This document shows positions 1 through 9,967 of a DNA stretch of 64,000 nucleotides, piece after piece. The stretch's first letter is position 1. The number at the start of each line of letters is the position of its first letter. The stretch lies in NCBI GenBank assembly GCA_038380435.1, contig JAWZYU010000013.1, positions 64,994,446-65,058,445 on the forward strand, in the 5' to 3' direction. Position numbers and translations under genes: made by a program. Under the pieces are notes generated by a model. The model made no database searches, was not told where the DNA came from, and worked only from the letters and a program-made list of their open reading frames with translations. Source of the stretch: Ryuthela nishihirai. Its lineage: Eukaryota > Arthropoda > Arachnida > Araneae > Heptathelidae.

Positions 1-682
1 TAATTTCTTGAATAGGAATATTCTTTCAGAATAAAATTCAAATGGTGATTTTTAAAAAGATGCCGTTTGAACCGTGTTAGATCAAAATAAATCGTGTGTA
101 AAAAGAAAATTGGAATTTTTTTCTGAACCGTGTTAAATCAAAATCGTGTAAAAAAATTCCACATAAAAACAGAATCGGGTGTATATATATCTTATGATGT
201 GCTAGAGGAAATGTTTCCCCAAATTGGATTCGGACTCAAAAAACTGAGTTCGAACTCATTTCTTAATAGATATGTTAAGTCCGGAGGATTATATGTATTT
301 AATGCCACCTCTACATCCTTATATTGATTCTCACAATTCGAGTAATTACTTTGCTTTCTTCGGAAAAAAAAATATCTGAGAGAGAAACTTCAGATTAAAT
401 CCCCAATCCAGGTTGCTCCATGGGAAATGCTACGGAAAGCCTTTATTATATTATGTTTTAGTTTAGAATTTTTTTTTGCGTCGATTATACATACGGCCCT
501 GATCATCTATCTTTTTGGCTTCCCGCTGTTCAACTTTAATTTTCTATGAGGCCATTCGGTTAAAACCTTTGGTAGAGATTTATGAATCATATACATCAAA
601 TGAAAGTTTCTAAAGGCTCTTCTGTTTTTAATAACAAAGAAAAAAATATAAATATTAAAATAAAACTATCTTCTTAAATGAT
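1..682. other. Unassigned AT-rich sequence
   Basis: No gene, repeat family or RNA was recognised. The open frame at 130-327 has no recognisable domain and looks like chance. A short stretch is repeated near 75-150 (aaccgtgttaratcaaaat twice). Confidence 0.5.
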
Positions 683-859
683 CCCTAAAAAGTGTAAAAT
701 AAACCTAAAGCATATCGATGGTGCAATCAGTCACTGAGTTCGTATTCACTTCAAAGCAAGATAAGGCAGATCGGCGCCCTATCTTCCTTTGAAGTGAATA
801 CGAACTCAGTGACTGATTGTACCATCATATGATTTAGTATTATTTTCTATTTTTTAGGG
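683..859. mobile_element. Foldback MITE, ~177 bp
   Basis: The two halves are inverted copies of each other. The left arm runs from ccctaaaa at 683 through 757. The right arm ends ttttaggg at 859. The innermost ~35 bp of each arm (around gtcactgagttcgtattcac and its complement) match almost perfectly. The unpaired centre is ~30 bp and contains cggcgccct. A second, partial copy lies at 57560-57676. There is no coding capacity, so this is a non-autonomous DNA element. No convincing target-site duplication was seen. Confidence 0.7.
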
Positions 860-1385
860 CGCATATAAGAAGTTATTTTTAAAGTTTTTTATTTTTCAGA
901 AAATTTTATTAAATGCCTATGTGACAGAGGGGAAACTATTATACTGCAATTACATTTCTGTCTTTTGCCCCCCCCCTCTCTCCCCCATCTATTTTTGTCT
1001 ATATCCGGGTCTGAACATGATTAATCCAAAGCAACAAAACCGATTCACTCTACACACACACAAAAAAAGTCTGAGATGTGTCAAGACGAGTTTGCAAAAG
1101 TTAACTAATTTTTAAGCCGTTAGAACCTTTAAAGATCAATCTTGCCCCCCTCCCCCTCCCCCTCTGCCTTTATTATTGTTTCTTAGATCCGGGCCTCCGC
1201 AGTAGCATATAGGACACATCGTTTCGCAACTCAGAAGAAATATCAAGAGAGAAATTACAAAACCGGAATGCATACAGAACGTACATTCAGCGGTTTCATT
1301 CAGGGGGGTTTAGCTCGGTGAATTGGCTCGATCTAGAAATCAATCAGATCTAGAGATCTTCGACACCTCTTGATTTCTAGGTCCT
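860..1385. other. Unassigned, with pyrimidine-rich tracts
   Basis: C/T-rich tracts occur at ~967-986 and ~1145-1166. A short inverted repeat (ctagaaatcaa / ttgatttctag) lies near 1332-1380. No gene was recognised. Confidence 0.45.
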
Positions 1386-1985
1386 TATTCCGACCCCTAT
1401 TTCACCTCGAATGCAACGCCGGATCCGAAACTCTTCATTCCTTAGTTCTACTTCCGGAAATAGCTTTTGGGTTGTTGTTTTACCTCTGAGCGGCACTTTT
1501 TTGCACACCATGGGCTAAATGGCCAGGTCACAAGGACTCCGAAGGCTCAGAGAAGGTTGGGGGAAGGGACCCACTGTAAAAGCTGTTGGAAAACAGATGG
1601 TAGCCTCCCGTCAAGGCAATCCAGCGTGTTCTTTAACGTGCACAGGGTATGGCTCTCCCACACACGGGGTCACGGTTTAACGTCCCATCCGACGGACGGC
1701 GGCCTTTCCAAGACCATCGGTGTCCCCTACTGACCGTGCGCAGGGCGGGGAATTTTATTGAGATAATCTCAACGCTGAACCAGCTGGGACTCGAACTTGG
1801 GAACTACAGATTACGAGCCTGGCGCGCTACCGACTGAGCCACCCCCGCCTCCGGAAATAGCCCTATTCACCAATTTCTAGCTCTCCAACAATGATACATT
1901 GACATTTGACCTCGAAGGACCCATCGCATCCAAAAGTTGGCATGATTTCTGATATCTACGATCAGGAACGTTTATACAAAAGCTC
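1386..1985. repeat. Degenerate ~120-bp repeat, split by a SINE
   Basis: Sequence on both sides of the SINE at 1465-1849 carries the same elements seen at 4125-4545: ttgacctcgaa..., a phrase near gcatccaaa, and caatttytagctctc. Further diverged traces occur at ~2272-2360. It looks like an old tandem or dispersed repeat family. The unit length is estimated from the 4.1-4.5 kb copies. Confidence 0.5.
1465..1849 (-). mobile_element. SINE1 (tRNA-derived), full length with TSD
   Basis: Read on the minus strand, it starts with a tRNA-like head. This has an A-box-like tggctcagtcgg, the loop phrase ctcgtaatctg and a B box ggttcgagtcc. A ~300-bp GC-rich body follows, and it ends in a T/A-rich stretch with a ccca/aacccaa-type tail. 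It is flanked by 12-bp direct repeats tccggaaatagc at 1453-1464 and 1850-1861, a clear target-site duplication. The open frames inside it are chance. Confidence 0.9.
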
Positions 1986-2435
1986 AAACTCTTGCTTTGA
2001 AATCCATAACATTTGTTTTGTATATTTTATTTTAGCCCACATTTTATGCTCGAACTAAAAATAGATTTAAAAAATTCAACTATAAAATCTTATTCCATAC
2101 AGAATATCATTTTGACTTTTCCTCTTCAGTGGAATATTTTAGAATGGAAAAAATGTACTAAAGCCTTATCCTCAGACAGCCCCAAAAATTAAATTGTTGG
2201 TAACGTTTCCTACATCTGCAGCCGGACATTCTCTGACATGTCGTTCAAGTTTTGGCCACTAAGTGACTTTGAACGACACGTCCGAGATCAAATTTTAGAT
2301 TTTTCCTGAGATCTACGACCCGGATTACCTCTAGGTAAAAGTTTTCAGAGCTCTACCAATTCTGCATCATAGTTAGAATTAGCGTGATTCCTTGTCACTC
2401 TATCAATATATATATATATTGGATGTTAACGTGAC
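1986..2435. other. Mostly unassigned; trace of the ~120-bp repeat
   Basis: A short inverted repeat (gtcgttcaa / ttgaacgac) lies at 2239-2276. It is followed by sequence resembling the ~120-bp family (tgagatctacgac near 2308). A (TA)n run lies at ~2407-2420. No gene was recognised. Confidence 0.4.
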
Positions 2436-2827
2436 CTGCTATGCCACAGCTGGGTAGCTCGCCAGGCTTGTAATCTTCAATTCCCAGGTTCGAGTCCTGT
2501 CTGGACCAGCGTTGAGATTTATCACCACAACACTCCGCGCTCTAACCCTGGTACGTTTGGGACACCGAAGGGCTTGGAAAGGCTGCTGTCCATCGGATGG
2601 GACGTTAATCCATGGCTCCGTGTGCAAGATCGGCATATCCTGTGCACATTAAAGAACACACAGGACGGCCTTGACTGGAGGTCACCATTTGTGTATCTTC
2701 TCCCCGAAACCTTCTCTGAGACCTCGGAATGATGATTCTAAGAGCTCTCGGGATTCTTGTGACCTGGTCATTTAACCAATTGTGTGCTCAGAGGCTCAAT
2801 GCAGCTTAGAAGTAAAACAACCCAACC
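2436..2827 (+). mobile_element. SINE1, old diverged copy
   Basis: The order matches SINE1: head with ggttcgagtcc at ~2489, body phrases such as gggcttggaaaggc and gatgggacgttaa, then taaaacaacccaacc at the end. There are many substitutions and small indels. This makes it older than the copies at 3155 or 8435. Confidence 0.85.
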
Positions 2828-2849
2828 GACAGATATTTTTCCCCAATAA

Positions 2850-3046
2850 GCATTCCGGTGGTTGAGTGGTTAGCGTACTTGTCTGCTGATCACAGAAACC
2901 TAGGTTCGAGCACTGGATAAGGTACGAATGTTCCTGCCTCGTGTTGTCTTTCTGCTGAGGTCTCGCCTTCCTCACAGTCTTTTCTATGGAAATTATACTA
3001 GCAAGCTCCTGTGGAACTTCTGTGGCAAGCAACTCCTCGAGTGGTA
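2850..3046 (+). mobile_element. SINE2 (tRNA-derived), old copy
   Basis: The tRNA-like head has gagtggttagcg at ~2865 and a B-box-like ggttcgagcac at ~2902. The body has the SINE2 phrases tttctgctgaggtc and tctgtggcaagca. It ends in an A-rich tail at ~3045. It is diverged from the consensus seen at 39897-40108. Confidence 0.75.
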
Positions 3047-3071
3047 TGGAAAAAGAAAAAAAAATCTCCAT

Positions 3072-3140
3072 TTCTACCCTCGGTGAGAAAGGGGACACCG
3101 CTGGGCTTCGAAAGGCCACCTTTTGTCGGACGAACCGTCA
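3072..3140 (+). repeat. Short SINE1-like fragment
   Basis: The phrase ggggacaccgctgggcttcgaaaggccacc..gtcgga follows the SINE1 body order. It is probably a small relic next to the SINE at 3155. It is too short for certainty. Confidence 0.4.
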
Positions 3141-3154
3141 GGTCTTATCTGTGT

Positions 3155-3546
3155 TGTTGGGTTGGGTTGTTTTACCTCTGAGAGGCACTTTTTTGCACAA
3201 CATGGGCTAAATGGCCAGGTCACATGGACCCCGAAGGCTCAGAGAAGGTTGGGGGAGGGGACCCACTGGAACAGCTGTTGGGAGACAGATGATAGCCTCC
3301 CGTCAAGGCCATCCAGCGTGTTCTTTAACGTGCACAGGGTATGGCTCTCCCGCACACGGGGCCATGGCTTAACGTCCCATTCGACGGACGGCGGCCTTTC
3401 CAAACCCATCGGTGTCCCCTACTGGCCGCGGGCAGGGCGGGGAATTTTGCGGAGATAAATCTCAACGCTGACCCAGCTGGGAACTCGAACCTGGGAACTA
3501 CAGATTACGAGCCTGGCGCGTTACCGACTGAGCCACCCCCGCCCCA
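3155..3546 (-). mobile_element. SINE1, full length with TSD
   Basis: A complete tail-to-head copy on the minus strand, close to consensus. It is flanked by tcttatctgtgt (3143-3154) and tctcatctgtgt (3547-3558), a 12-bp target-site duplication with one mismatch. Open frames across it are not genes. Confidence 0.9.
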
Positions 3547-3558
3547 TCTCATCTGTGT

Positions 3559-4124
3559 GTACCAGATTTATGGTAATCTGAACTATGGCAATATGTATCA
3601 AAAAGGCATCGATGACGCTTTTCTACCAACGAAACATTTGCCAGTTATGCTTCTTTTAATGACGAAACAATATTGAAAAAGAAATACGTATTTTCTTTTC
3701 TAAGTGCGAAAGATTCTCAGCATTAACAGATTTATAGTCTAATATGAATCATAATTTTGTGAAAAATTTAAATGTAATGTTCTTTTTTTTGTCGGTATTC
3801 CATAGTATTATATCAATTGGCAAATTAGGGTGAAATGTTATCTTAAATGTGACGAACATCGAAATATACTTACAAGGCATGAAATTCTCGAAAAGGTCAG
3901 AAAACGTTAACCCATTGTGGTTCAAATATCTCATTCAACTTACATCCCATTTTAATAACCGTAGCTTGAATTTAAATTGGAGCATTTCAATAAACGTATA
4001 ATTTCTTTTGAAATTATCTGTGGTTCATTTTAACATTGTTTCCATTTTAAAGAGGCTTTTCTAGTTATTATAATACAAGTTAAAATTAGGTTATCCATTC
4101 CCATTCCACCTCATTCAGTCCCAA
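3559..4124. other. Unassigned AT-rich sequence
   Basis: No family was recognised. The frame at 3749-3934 (minus) is short and featureless. Confidence 0.45.
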
Positions 4125-4545
4125 TCGGTTCTGCCGAAAGCTGTCCCTTCCTTTCTGTCCTCTGGAACAGCAATATGAAAATATTGCTCTCCAGCACTGG
4201 TACATCGAATTTGACCTTTGACCTCCATGGACCCATCACATCCAAAATTTGAGGTAATGTCTGATATCTACGAATCAAATTACCCTCAGGCACCAATTTT
4301 TAGCCCTCTAACACTGGTCGACCTTTGACCTCGAAGGAACCCAGCGCATCCACATTTTTCCATTTCTGAGATCTCAGACTCAAAATACCCCCAAGTACCA
4401 ATTTTTAGCTCTCTAGCAATGAGAGATCTAAAGTTGACCTTTGACCTCGAAGGACTCTCCAGATCCGAAATTTTGTATCCATCTCCAACATGAAACACCC
4501 CTAAGACCCAATTTCCACGTTTCTAGCACTCATAGCACTGATGAT
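4125..4545. repeat. Tandem ~120-bp degenerate repeat, ~3.5 units
   Basis: A phrase centred on ttgacctttgacctc recurs at ~4210, ~4315 and ~4436. Each time it is followed by a gcatcc- or agatcc-type phrase, then a tgagatctac-like phrase, then accaatttttagc. Spacing is ~105-125 bp. The same monomer occurs at 1386-1985. Minus-strand open frames here are chance. Confidence 0.6.
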
Positions 4546-4855
4546 CTTTCTCCACAAACTCCACAACTTCCATTCATGACAACGGTTAGTTATTTAGAAA
4601 TTCTCTTCAGTACTTGCTTCAAAAAATTACCATCATATTGTAAAGGTAACTTCACTCAGTAGGAATCTCCCCCCCCCCTAGATGACTGCTTTTTACCCTT
4701 TTGGATTTCACACTGCAATTATAATCTGTTAGCGGTCCCAAGGGTTCGCCACCCCAAACCCCTCCAAAGGCTAAGAGAAACAGAAACATTGTACAGTTCC
4801 ATTGAATTATGCTTAGTCACCCCCCTTACCCCCTTTGTCAATATCTGGTTCTTGG
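4546..4855. other. Unassigned
   Basis: No gene or repeat was recognised. It includes a C run at ~4668-4678. Confidence 0.4.
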
Positions 4856-5241
4856 TGGGGCGGTGGTGGCTCAGTCGGTAGCGCGCCAGGCTCGTAATCT
4901 GTAGTTCCCAGGTTCGAGTCCCAGCTGGGTCAGCGTTGAGATTTATCTCCGCAAAATTCCCCGCCTTGCCCACGGTCAGTAGGGGACACCGATGGGCTTG
5001 GAAAGGCCGCCGTCCGTCGGATGGGACGTTAAGCCGTGGCCCCGTGTGCGGGAGAGCCATACCCGGTGCACGTTAAAGAACACGCTGGATGGCCTTGACG
5101 GGAGGCTACCATCTGTCTCCCAACAGCTGTTCCAGTGTGTCCCCTCCCCCAACCTTCTCTGAGCCTTCGGGGTCCTTGTGGCCTGGCCATTTAGCCCATG
5201 GTGTGCAAAAAGTGACGCTCAGAGGTAAAATAATCCAATCC
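4856..5241 (+). mobile_element. SINE1, full length
   Basis: The head starts at ggtggctcagtcggtagcg, with the B box at ~4912. The full body follows. The tail is aataatccaatccaata rather than the usual aacccaaccca. I could not see a clear target-site duplication. It abuts the mariner relic at 5246. Confidence 0.88.
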
Positions 5242-5245
5242 AATA

Positions 5246-5585
5246 CTGAACGGTGATGTATGGGTTTTCCCTAATGAGTTCAGGAACGGCTTCCTTCGAT
5301 CTTTCTGCACGAGGGAGGTCTTCGGAGCTCTGCCGTCCTCTGAATTTGTGTATCCATCCCATAATAGTGCCATGTGAACAGGAATGATCCCCATATAGTT
5401 GTGATAAATCTCCATGAATTGTTTTTGGGTCTTCCACAACCTGCATCCTTGTGAAAATGTAAAATCTTTCCCTTCTTTAAAAATTTCCATAGCAACAACG
5501 TACAGATTTTGCAGACCGAAGTTGATGCTCCGCCAGGGAAGAGAGAAATGATGACACGATCTTTGTTTTCAACACGCAATGACAA
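5246..5585 (-). pseudogene. Mariner-like transposase, N-terminal HTH relic
   Basis: On the minus strand two overlapping frames together resemble the DNA-binding helix-turn-helix part of mariner/SETMAR-type transposases. The visible stretch includes KTIHGDLSQLYGDHS, then GTIMGWIHKFRGRQSSED and a PYITVQ-like end. The reading frame shifts within the region, and the catalytic DDD part is missing before the SINE at 4856-5241. It is a dead fragment. The family call rests on motif recall, not a search. Confidence 0.6.
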
Positions 5586-6295
5586 GATTAGATAAGCCTT
5601 CTAACAAGTCGTAGCTCGTTGACTTCGGAGGAGAGAGTGCAAATCTAAAGACACGTGTCAAGTACTTTTTGAAAGCCTCTTTAAAATGTCTTTATACCCG
5701 ACTTCCATAAAAATTGTAATTCATTTCATAATTTCATGAGGGTATCATTTGTTTGTGTTATTTGCTCGTTCATATTAACATTTTAGAAGGATATTAGGTC
5801 AAAAACATATTATAAATAAATATTTTACGTAATAGTTGAGTGTTTTTAAGCAATAAATTATTAGACCTAAGAAAGAGAATGCCATGTTTCCATTTAAAGA
5901 AAACACATCGCCTCTGGCGAATGGAATGGTCGTTTTCAAGAATAATGCAGTTTATTTTTCTCCGACTTTAGCGCCCCTAACGATGGAAATTTGAACTGAA
6001 GGTTATTCAGAAACGATAAATCGTATTATTCATTAGTACCTATAAAAAAACTAAATTTTTTCATTCATCTCTTAAAAAGTGATGTTTATTCATCCCCACC
6101 TTTAGGGGTAACGGATCGAATCACTGAAGTCCATGGAAACCCCTTGATCTTCCAATCAGCCATTTTTCGGATATTTTTCATCAGTTGATATTTTGCAATA
6201 GACAAAGCTTAACCAATTTCCGACCTTAACTCGCACTAACGATAAAAATTAAAACTATTAGAAAATTCTGAAAAGTCGGATCCTAATACAGTAAT
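5586..6295. other. Unassigned AT-rich sequence
   Basis: No recognisable gene or repeat. Homopolymer runs are scattered through it. Confidence 0.45.
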
Positions 6296-6410
6296 CTTTC
6301 AGTATACGAGAAATCGGCTTATCTAGTTTTCGCTTATAAGAAAGTGACAAACACCTGTTTTTCGATTTAAGAGGAAATTTTTTGCTTATACGAGCTTCTT
6401 CCTCTCGCAA

Positions 6411-6990
6411 ACAGATGGTTTGGAGAGAGGAAGGAGCTCGTATAAGCGAAAATTAATTTATCTTGAGGAGAGGAAAGAGAGCGTATAAGCGAAAATTAGT
6501 TTACCTTGAGGAGAGGAAGGAGTTCGTGTGAGCGAAAATTCATTTAACTTGAGGAGAGGAAAGAGAGCGTATAAGCGTAAATTAGTTTACCTTGAAAAGA
6601 GGAAGGAGCTCGTATAAGCGAAAATTAATTTAACTTGAGGAGAGGAAAGAGAGCGTATAAGCGAAAATTAGTTTACCTTGAGGAGAGGAAGGAGTTCGTA
6701 TGAGCGAAAATTAATTTAACTTGAGGAGAGGAAAGAGAGCGTATAAGCGAAAATTAGTGTACCTTGAGGAGAGGAAGGAGTTCGTGTGAGCGAAAATTAA
6801 TTTATCTTGAGGAGAGGAAAAAGAGCGTATAAGCGAAAATTAGTTTACCTTAAAGAGAGGAAGGAGTTCGTATGAGCGAAAATTAATTTAACTTGAGGAG
6901 AGGAAAGAGAGCGTATAAGCGAAAATTAGTTTAGCTTGATGAGAGGAAGGAGTTCCTATAAACGAAAATTAGTTTAACTTGAAGAGAGAA
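6411..6990. repeat. 43-bp minisatellite, ~13 copies
   Basis: The unit begins cttgaggagaggaargag and ends gcgaaaattaatttaa or similar. It recurs every 43 bp (for example at 6462, 6505, 6548, 6591, 6634). Two variants alternate, one with aaggagttcgt and one with aaagagagcgt, giving an ~86-bp dimer pattern. Upstream, 6313-6410 carries related sequence in the opposite orientation (cgcttataag, gcttatacgagcttcttcc). This suggests the array grew from one arm of an inverted-repeat element. Confidence 0.9.
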
Positions 6991-6999
6991 AAGTAGGGA

Positions 7000-7101
7000 G
7001 ACAATGAGAGTTCTAACTCAGTGGTGGATCCTGTGGGATCCGCCATCCAAGTGTTTCAAAGTGATGGCGGATCATTATCAAACACATTGGTCAGAACTCT
7101 C
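7000..7101. repeat. Small foldback element
   Basis: The outer arms are atgagagttctaactc and its near complement ending at ~7101. The inner arms are gatccgccatc / gatggcggatc. There is no coding content. It could be a short MITE. Confidence 0.5.
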
Positions 7102-7199
7102 ACTGTTCTAAGACTGAAGTCGGACAATGCCGAATAAAATATCTCCCTCCAGTGATGTATTAATCTGAAATTATATTATTCAGTTAAATTGGAGGTAAT

Positions 7200-7450
7200 A
7201 ATTGATATACGACAGATGGTATTGGATGAAGCAAACAACCCACTCATAATTTCAGAAACGGATATCTTGGATGACGTCACCCATCACGCTGTCGACCTTC
7301 CCCCTCTATTTCCGGTATTGCATCAGATATGATGTGTTACATGTTTTGGAAAAATTCATTCCCCTCACACCCTTGACCGCCATTTTCTGACCCATCTCGA
7401 AATTTCTCTAAGTTCAGAGACGTCAGATGACGTCACCTATTAGAAGTTCT
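7200..7450 (+). repeat. Dispersed block shared with 35105-35260
   Basis: The phrases ctgtcgacctt, atcagatatgatgtgttaca, acccatctcgaaattt and cagagacgtca occur here in the same order as in the reverse complement of 35105-35260. Here the block lies just upstream of a promoter-like site and the Polinton polymerase. There it lies inside the TIR-bounded element. Confidence 0.6.
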
Positions 7451-7548
7451 ACATTTTAAATTATTTTTCCTCAGTAGTATTTTTTCTTTTTATTTTCTGC
7501 AGCACAGCCATTTTTTTTATTTCAGTTTCTGCGGGATAGTCCTTCTAG

Positions 7549-7590
7549 TATAAATAAGGCTTCCATCAGTCAGAATCCTCATTCTACATA
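7549..7590 (+). promoter_or_regulatory. TATA plus initiator-like core promoter
   Basis: TATAAATA at 7549-7556 is followed by TCATTC at 7579-7584, which fits the arthropod initiator pattern TCAKTY. The spacing from TATA to the presumed +1 A at 7581 is 32 bp, close to the usual distance. It lies ~570 bp upstream of the zinc-finger start of the polymerase relic. Assigning it to that gene is inference. Confidence 0.4.
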
Positions 7591-8074
7591 TCTTAAGTTT
7601 GTCTCGCGAGGTTTCTAGAGTCAGTGCAGAGAAACCCGCACGATATTATATCCTGCCTTCTGGACTACGATCATGAAGTCCTTAACAGATACAAGAGTCC
7701 TAAGATGATGGCTTTCGCTAAAGAAAGTTATCCATTTTAGGTCTCTTGTGCATCATTACTACTCTTTTGTTTTATGTTCTTTTGCCCTCTGGGGCCCACC
7801 ATTGTGTGGTTTACTTTTGTTTGTTTTTTCAAACTGATGCCAATTAGGCATATTTACAGATGAAAAAGGTTATGGGTACTATTGTACCTGGTAATTCATT
7901 TTATGATGTAAAGATCTACGATCTACGAGAATCCTCATTCTGTTGTCAGACGTTGACAGTGACAATTTTCTGCTGCTGCATCTGTGTGATTCTTCAGTTG
8001 TTCGAAGTTGACACCTTCGTGCAATACAAATCAGCTATTTTGCAATTCACTGTTTTGTAACGTATCCATGCGAT
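7591..8074. other. Presumed leader of the polymerase relic; no gene seen
   Basis: No domain was recognised. The frame at 7860-8060 is cysteine- and aromatic-rich but matches nothing I know. Confidence 0.35.
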
Positions 8075-8434
8075 ATATGTCAGAAGACTTTCACGCTCCA
8101 GACGACTCTCGTTCGCCACTAAAGGATATCACGATGGAAAGAGTCTCTTCAAGTGCTCTCAATGTGAAACAACATTCTCAAGGAAAGATGACATCTGACG
8201 TGATGCGTTATCCCGTATCTCCAGGAAAATCTACAAATGTGAAGAATGTGCAATGGGGTTTGGAAGAAAAGATAGTCTTTTGCGATATCAAAGAAAGCCA
8301 CACAATAACAAGCGAAAACGTTCTGAAGATGAAAAGATTCCCCAGAAGAAGCAAAAACTAGGCCCTGAAGACCCCTGCCAGTTTACAGAAGAAATGAAAA
8401 GGACGTTGTCAACTCATAGGTTGATGGCGACTGA

Positions 8435-8825
8435 GTTGGGTTGGGTTGTTTTACCTCTGAGGGGCACTTTTTTGCACACCATGTGTTAAATGGCCAGGTC
8501 ACATGGATCCCGAAGGCTCAGAGAAGGTTGGGGGAGGGGACCCACTGGAACAGCTGTTGGGAGACAGATGGTAGTCTCCCGTCAAGGCCATCCAGCGTGT
8601 TCTTTAACGTGCACAGGGTATGTCTCTCCCACACATGGGGCCACGGCTTAATGTCCCATCCGACGGACGGCGGCCTTTTCAAGCCCATCGGTGTCCCCTA
8701 CTGACCGTGGGCAGGGCGGGGAATTTTGCGGAGATAAATCTCAACGCTGACCCAGCTGGGACTCGAACCTGGGAACTACAGATTACGAGCCTGGCGCGCT
8801 ACCGACTGAGCCACCCCCACCCCAA
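8435..8825 (-). mobile_element. SINE1 inserted in the polymerase, with TSD
   Basis: A full-length, near-consensus copy. The 11-bp repeat atggcgactga occurs at 8424-8434 and 8826-8836. The protein reading continues across it if the insert and one duplicate are ignored. This shows insertion after the Polinton arrived. The tail at the left edge is a ggttgggttgggttg run. Confidence 0.95.
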
Positions 8826-9488
8826 ATGGCGACTGAAGAAACAGCTGTTGATCTCACCTTTTTCCTCGAGTCCTCACGGAAGTTACTCCTAACTCTTTTG
8901 AAAGAAGAATTGACCTCGAAAGGTAGCATTGACTGGTACCTTGCTGTACAAGTTCGCTTCAGACGAAAAGTTTCCCCTTCTACCTTCGAATACTGCACTC
9001 CGTTTTTTCGAAGTAACTGTCACAAGTCTTCCTACGTCATCCCTGAACAGAGAAATGAATTCAGCGTCCAAGAAGATCAAGACTTCATTCGAAGAATTTG
9101 AAGGGGCACACAGTGGATGGACACTGGATGTCGTACTCCACGGTGAAATGAAATTGGAAAATATATCCCTTTGGCGGATCTAGTTATGTCCCTATTCCAC
9201 GAGAATTACTATTAAAACGTGCTATTGTTAATGTATGTAATTCCTACCAAAAATCTTTTGTCTGGTCTGTTTCAGCCTCTTTGTATCCCGCTATAAGAAA
9301 CACCGAGCGCCTTAGCAACTACATGCATTTAGAAGAAAAATTAAACACATCTGATCTAATTTTCCCTATAACGATAAATCAAATATCAAAATTCGAAAAA
9401 ATGAATAAGTATGATAATATGAAACAATATTTAGCCTTCAGCATGCAGCTGAAGAAAATACATCTCATTTTAGTATTGCTGGCAACAA

Positions 9489-9522
9489 TCTTGCTGGCTA
9501 AAACATCTTGCTGGCTAAAACC
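9489..9522 (+). repeat. 17-bp tandem duplication at the deletion junction
   Basis: tcttgctggctaaaac appears twice in a row (9489-9505 and 9506-9522, differing at the last base). It lies where the polymerase jumps from its N-terminal region to palm sequence. It may mark the scar of the internal deletion. Confidence 0.7.
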
Positions 9523-9805
9523 ATATATAGAATTCAATACAGGTCAGCGGAAGAAAGCTAGAAACAATTTCGAGAAGTATTTCTTCAAACTGATGAATAA
9601 TGCTGTATTTGGAAAAACGATGGAAAACTTGAGAAATCGAGTGAATATTGATATGACTCGAGAGTCCAAAGAGAGTTTGCAAACTCGTAGCATCGCCTGC
9701 TTTTCACGCTTTTCGTGTTTTTGACAACGAACTCGCATGCGTACAATCAAAGCAAACTAAATGAAACTCAACAAACCTAATTATGCTGGATTCAAGATTT
9801 TAAAA

Positions 9806-9967
9806 ATAAATAAATAAATACCCCCTCAAGCAGCTGCTTGCCACAGAGGTCTGACAGGAGCCTGTCAGTTTATATGTCAGAGTAGCAGTCTGAGAGGATG
9901 GCAGGACCTCAGCAGAAAAACGACACATACATCCACGCCTTACCCGGGGCTCAAACCCAGATCCCAG
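9806..9967 (-). mobile_element. SINE2, 5'-truncated, inserted in the polymerase
   Basis: On the minus strand it ends gcagctgcttgagggggtatttattt. The other end stops inside the B-box region (ggggctcaaacccagatccc), so the A-box half of the tRNA head is missing. 5' truncation is usual for LINE-mobilised copies. Polymerase sequence resumes by ~10010. Confidence 0.85.

Noticed and set aside
1467..1837. Open frames resembling a shared 'protein' (GCFTSERHFFAHHGLNGQVT...) in many places
   Set aside because: These frames are the SINE1 body read in one frame. They recur only within SINE copies and on both strands, so they are not genes.
3341..3676. Longest frame over the SINE at 3155-3546
   Set aside because: It starts inside the SINE and runs into AT-rich sequence. 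It has no domain.
4868..4935. Possible tRNA genes (A and B boxes present)
   Set aside because: The acceptor stem is not closed and the sequence continues into the SINE body and tail. All such hits in the window are SINE heads.
6411..6990. CRISPR-like array of 43-bp repeats
   Set aside because: Repeats are directly adjacent with no spacers. It is a minisatellite.
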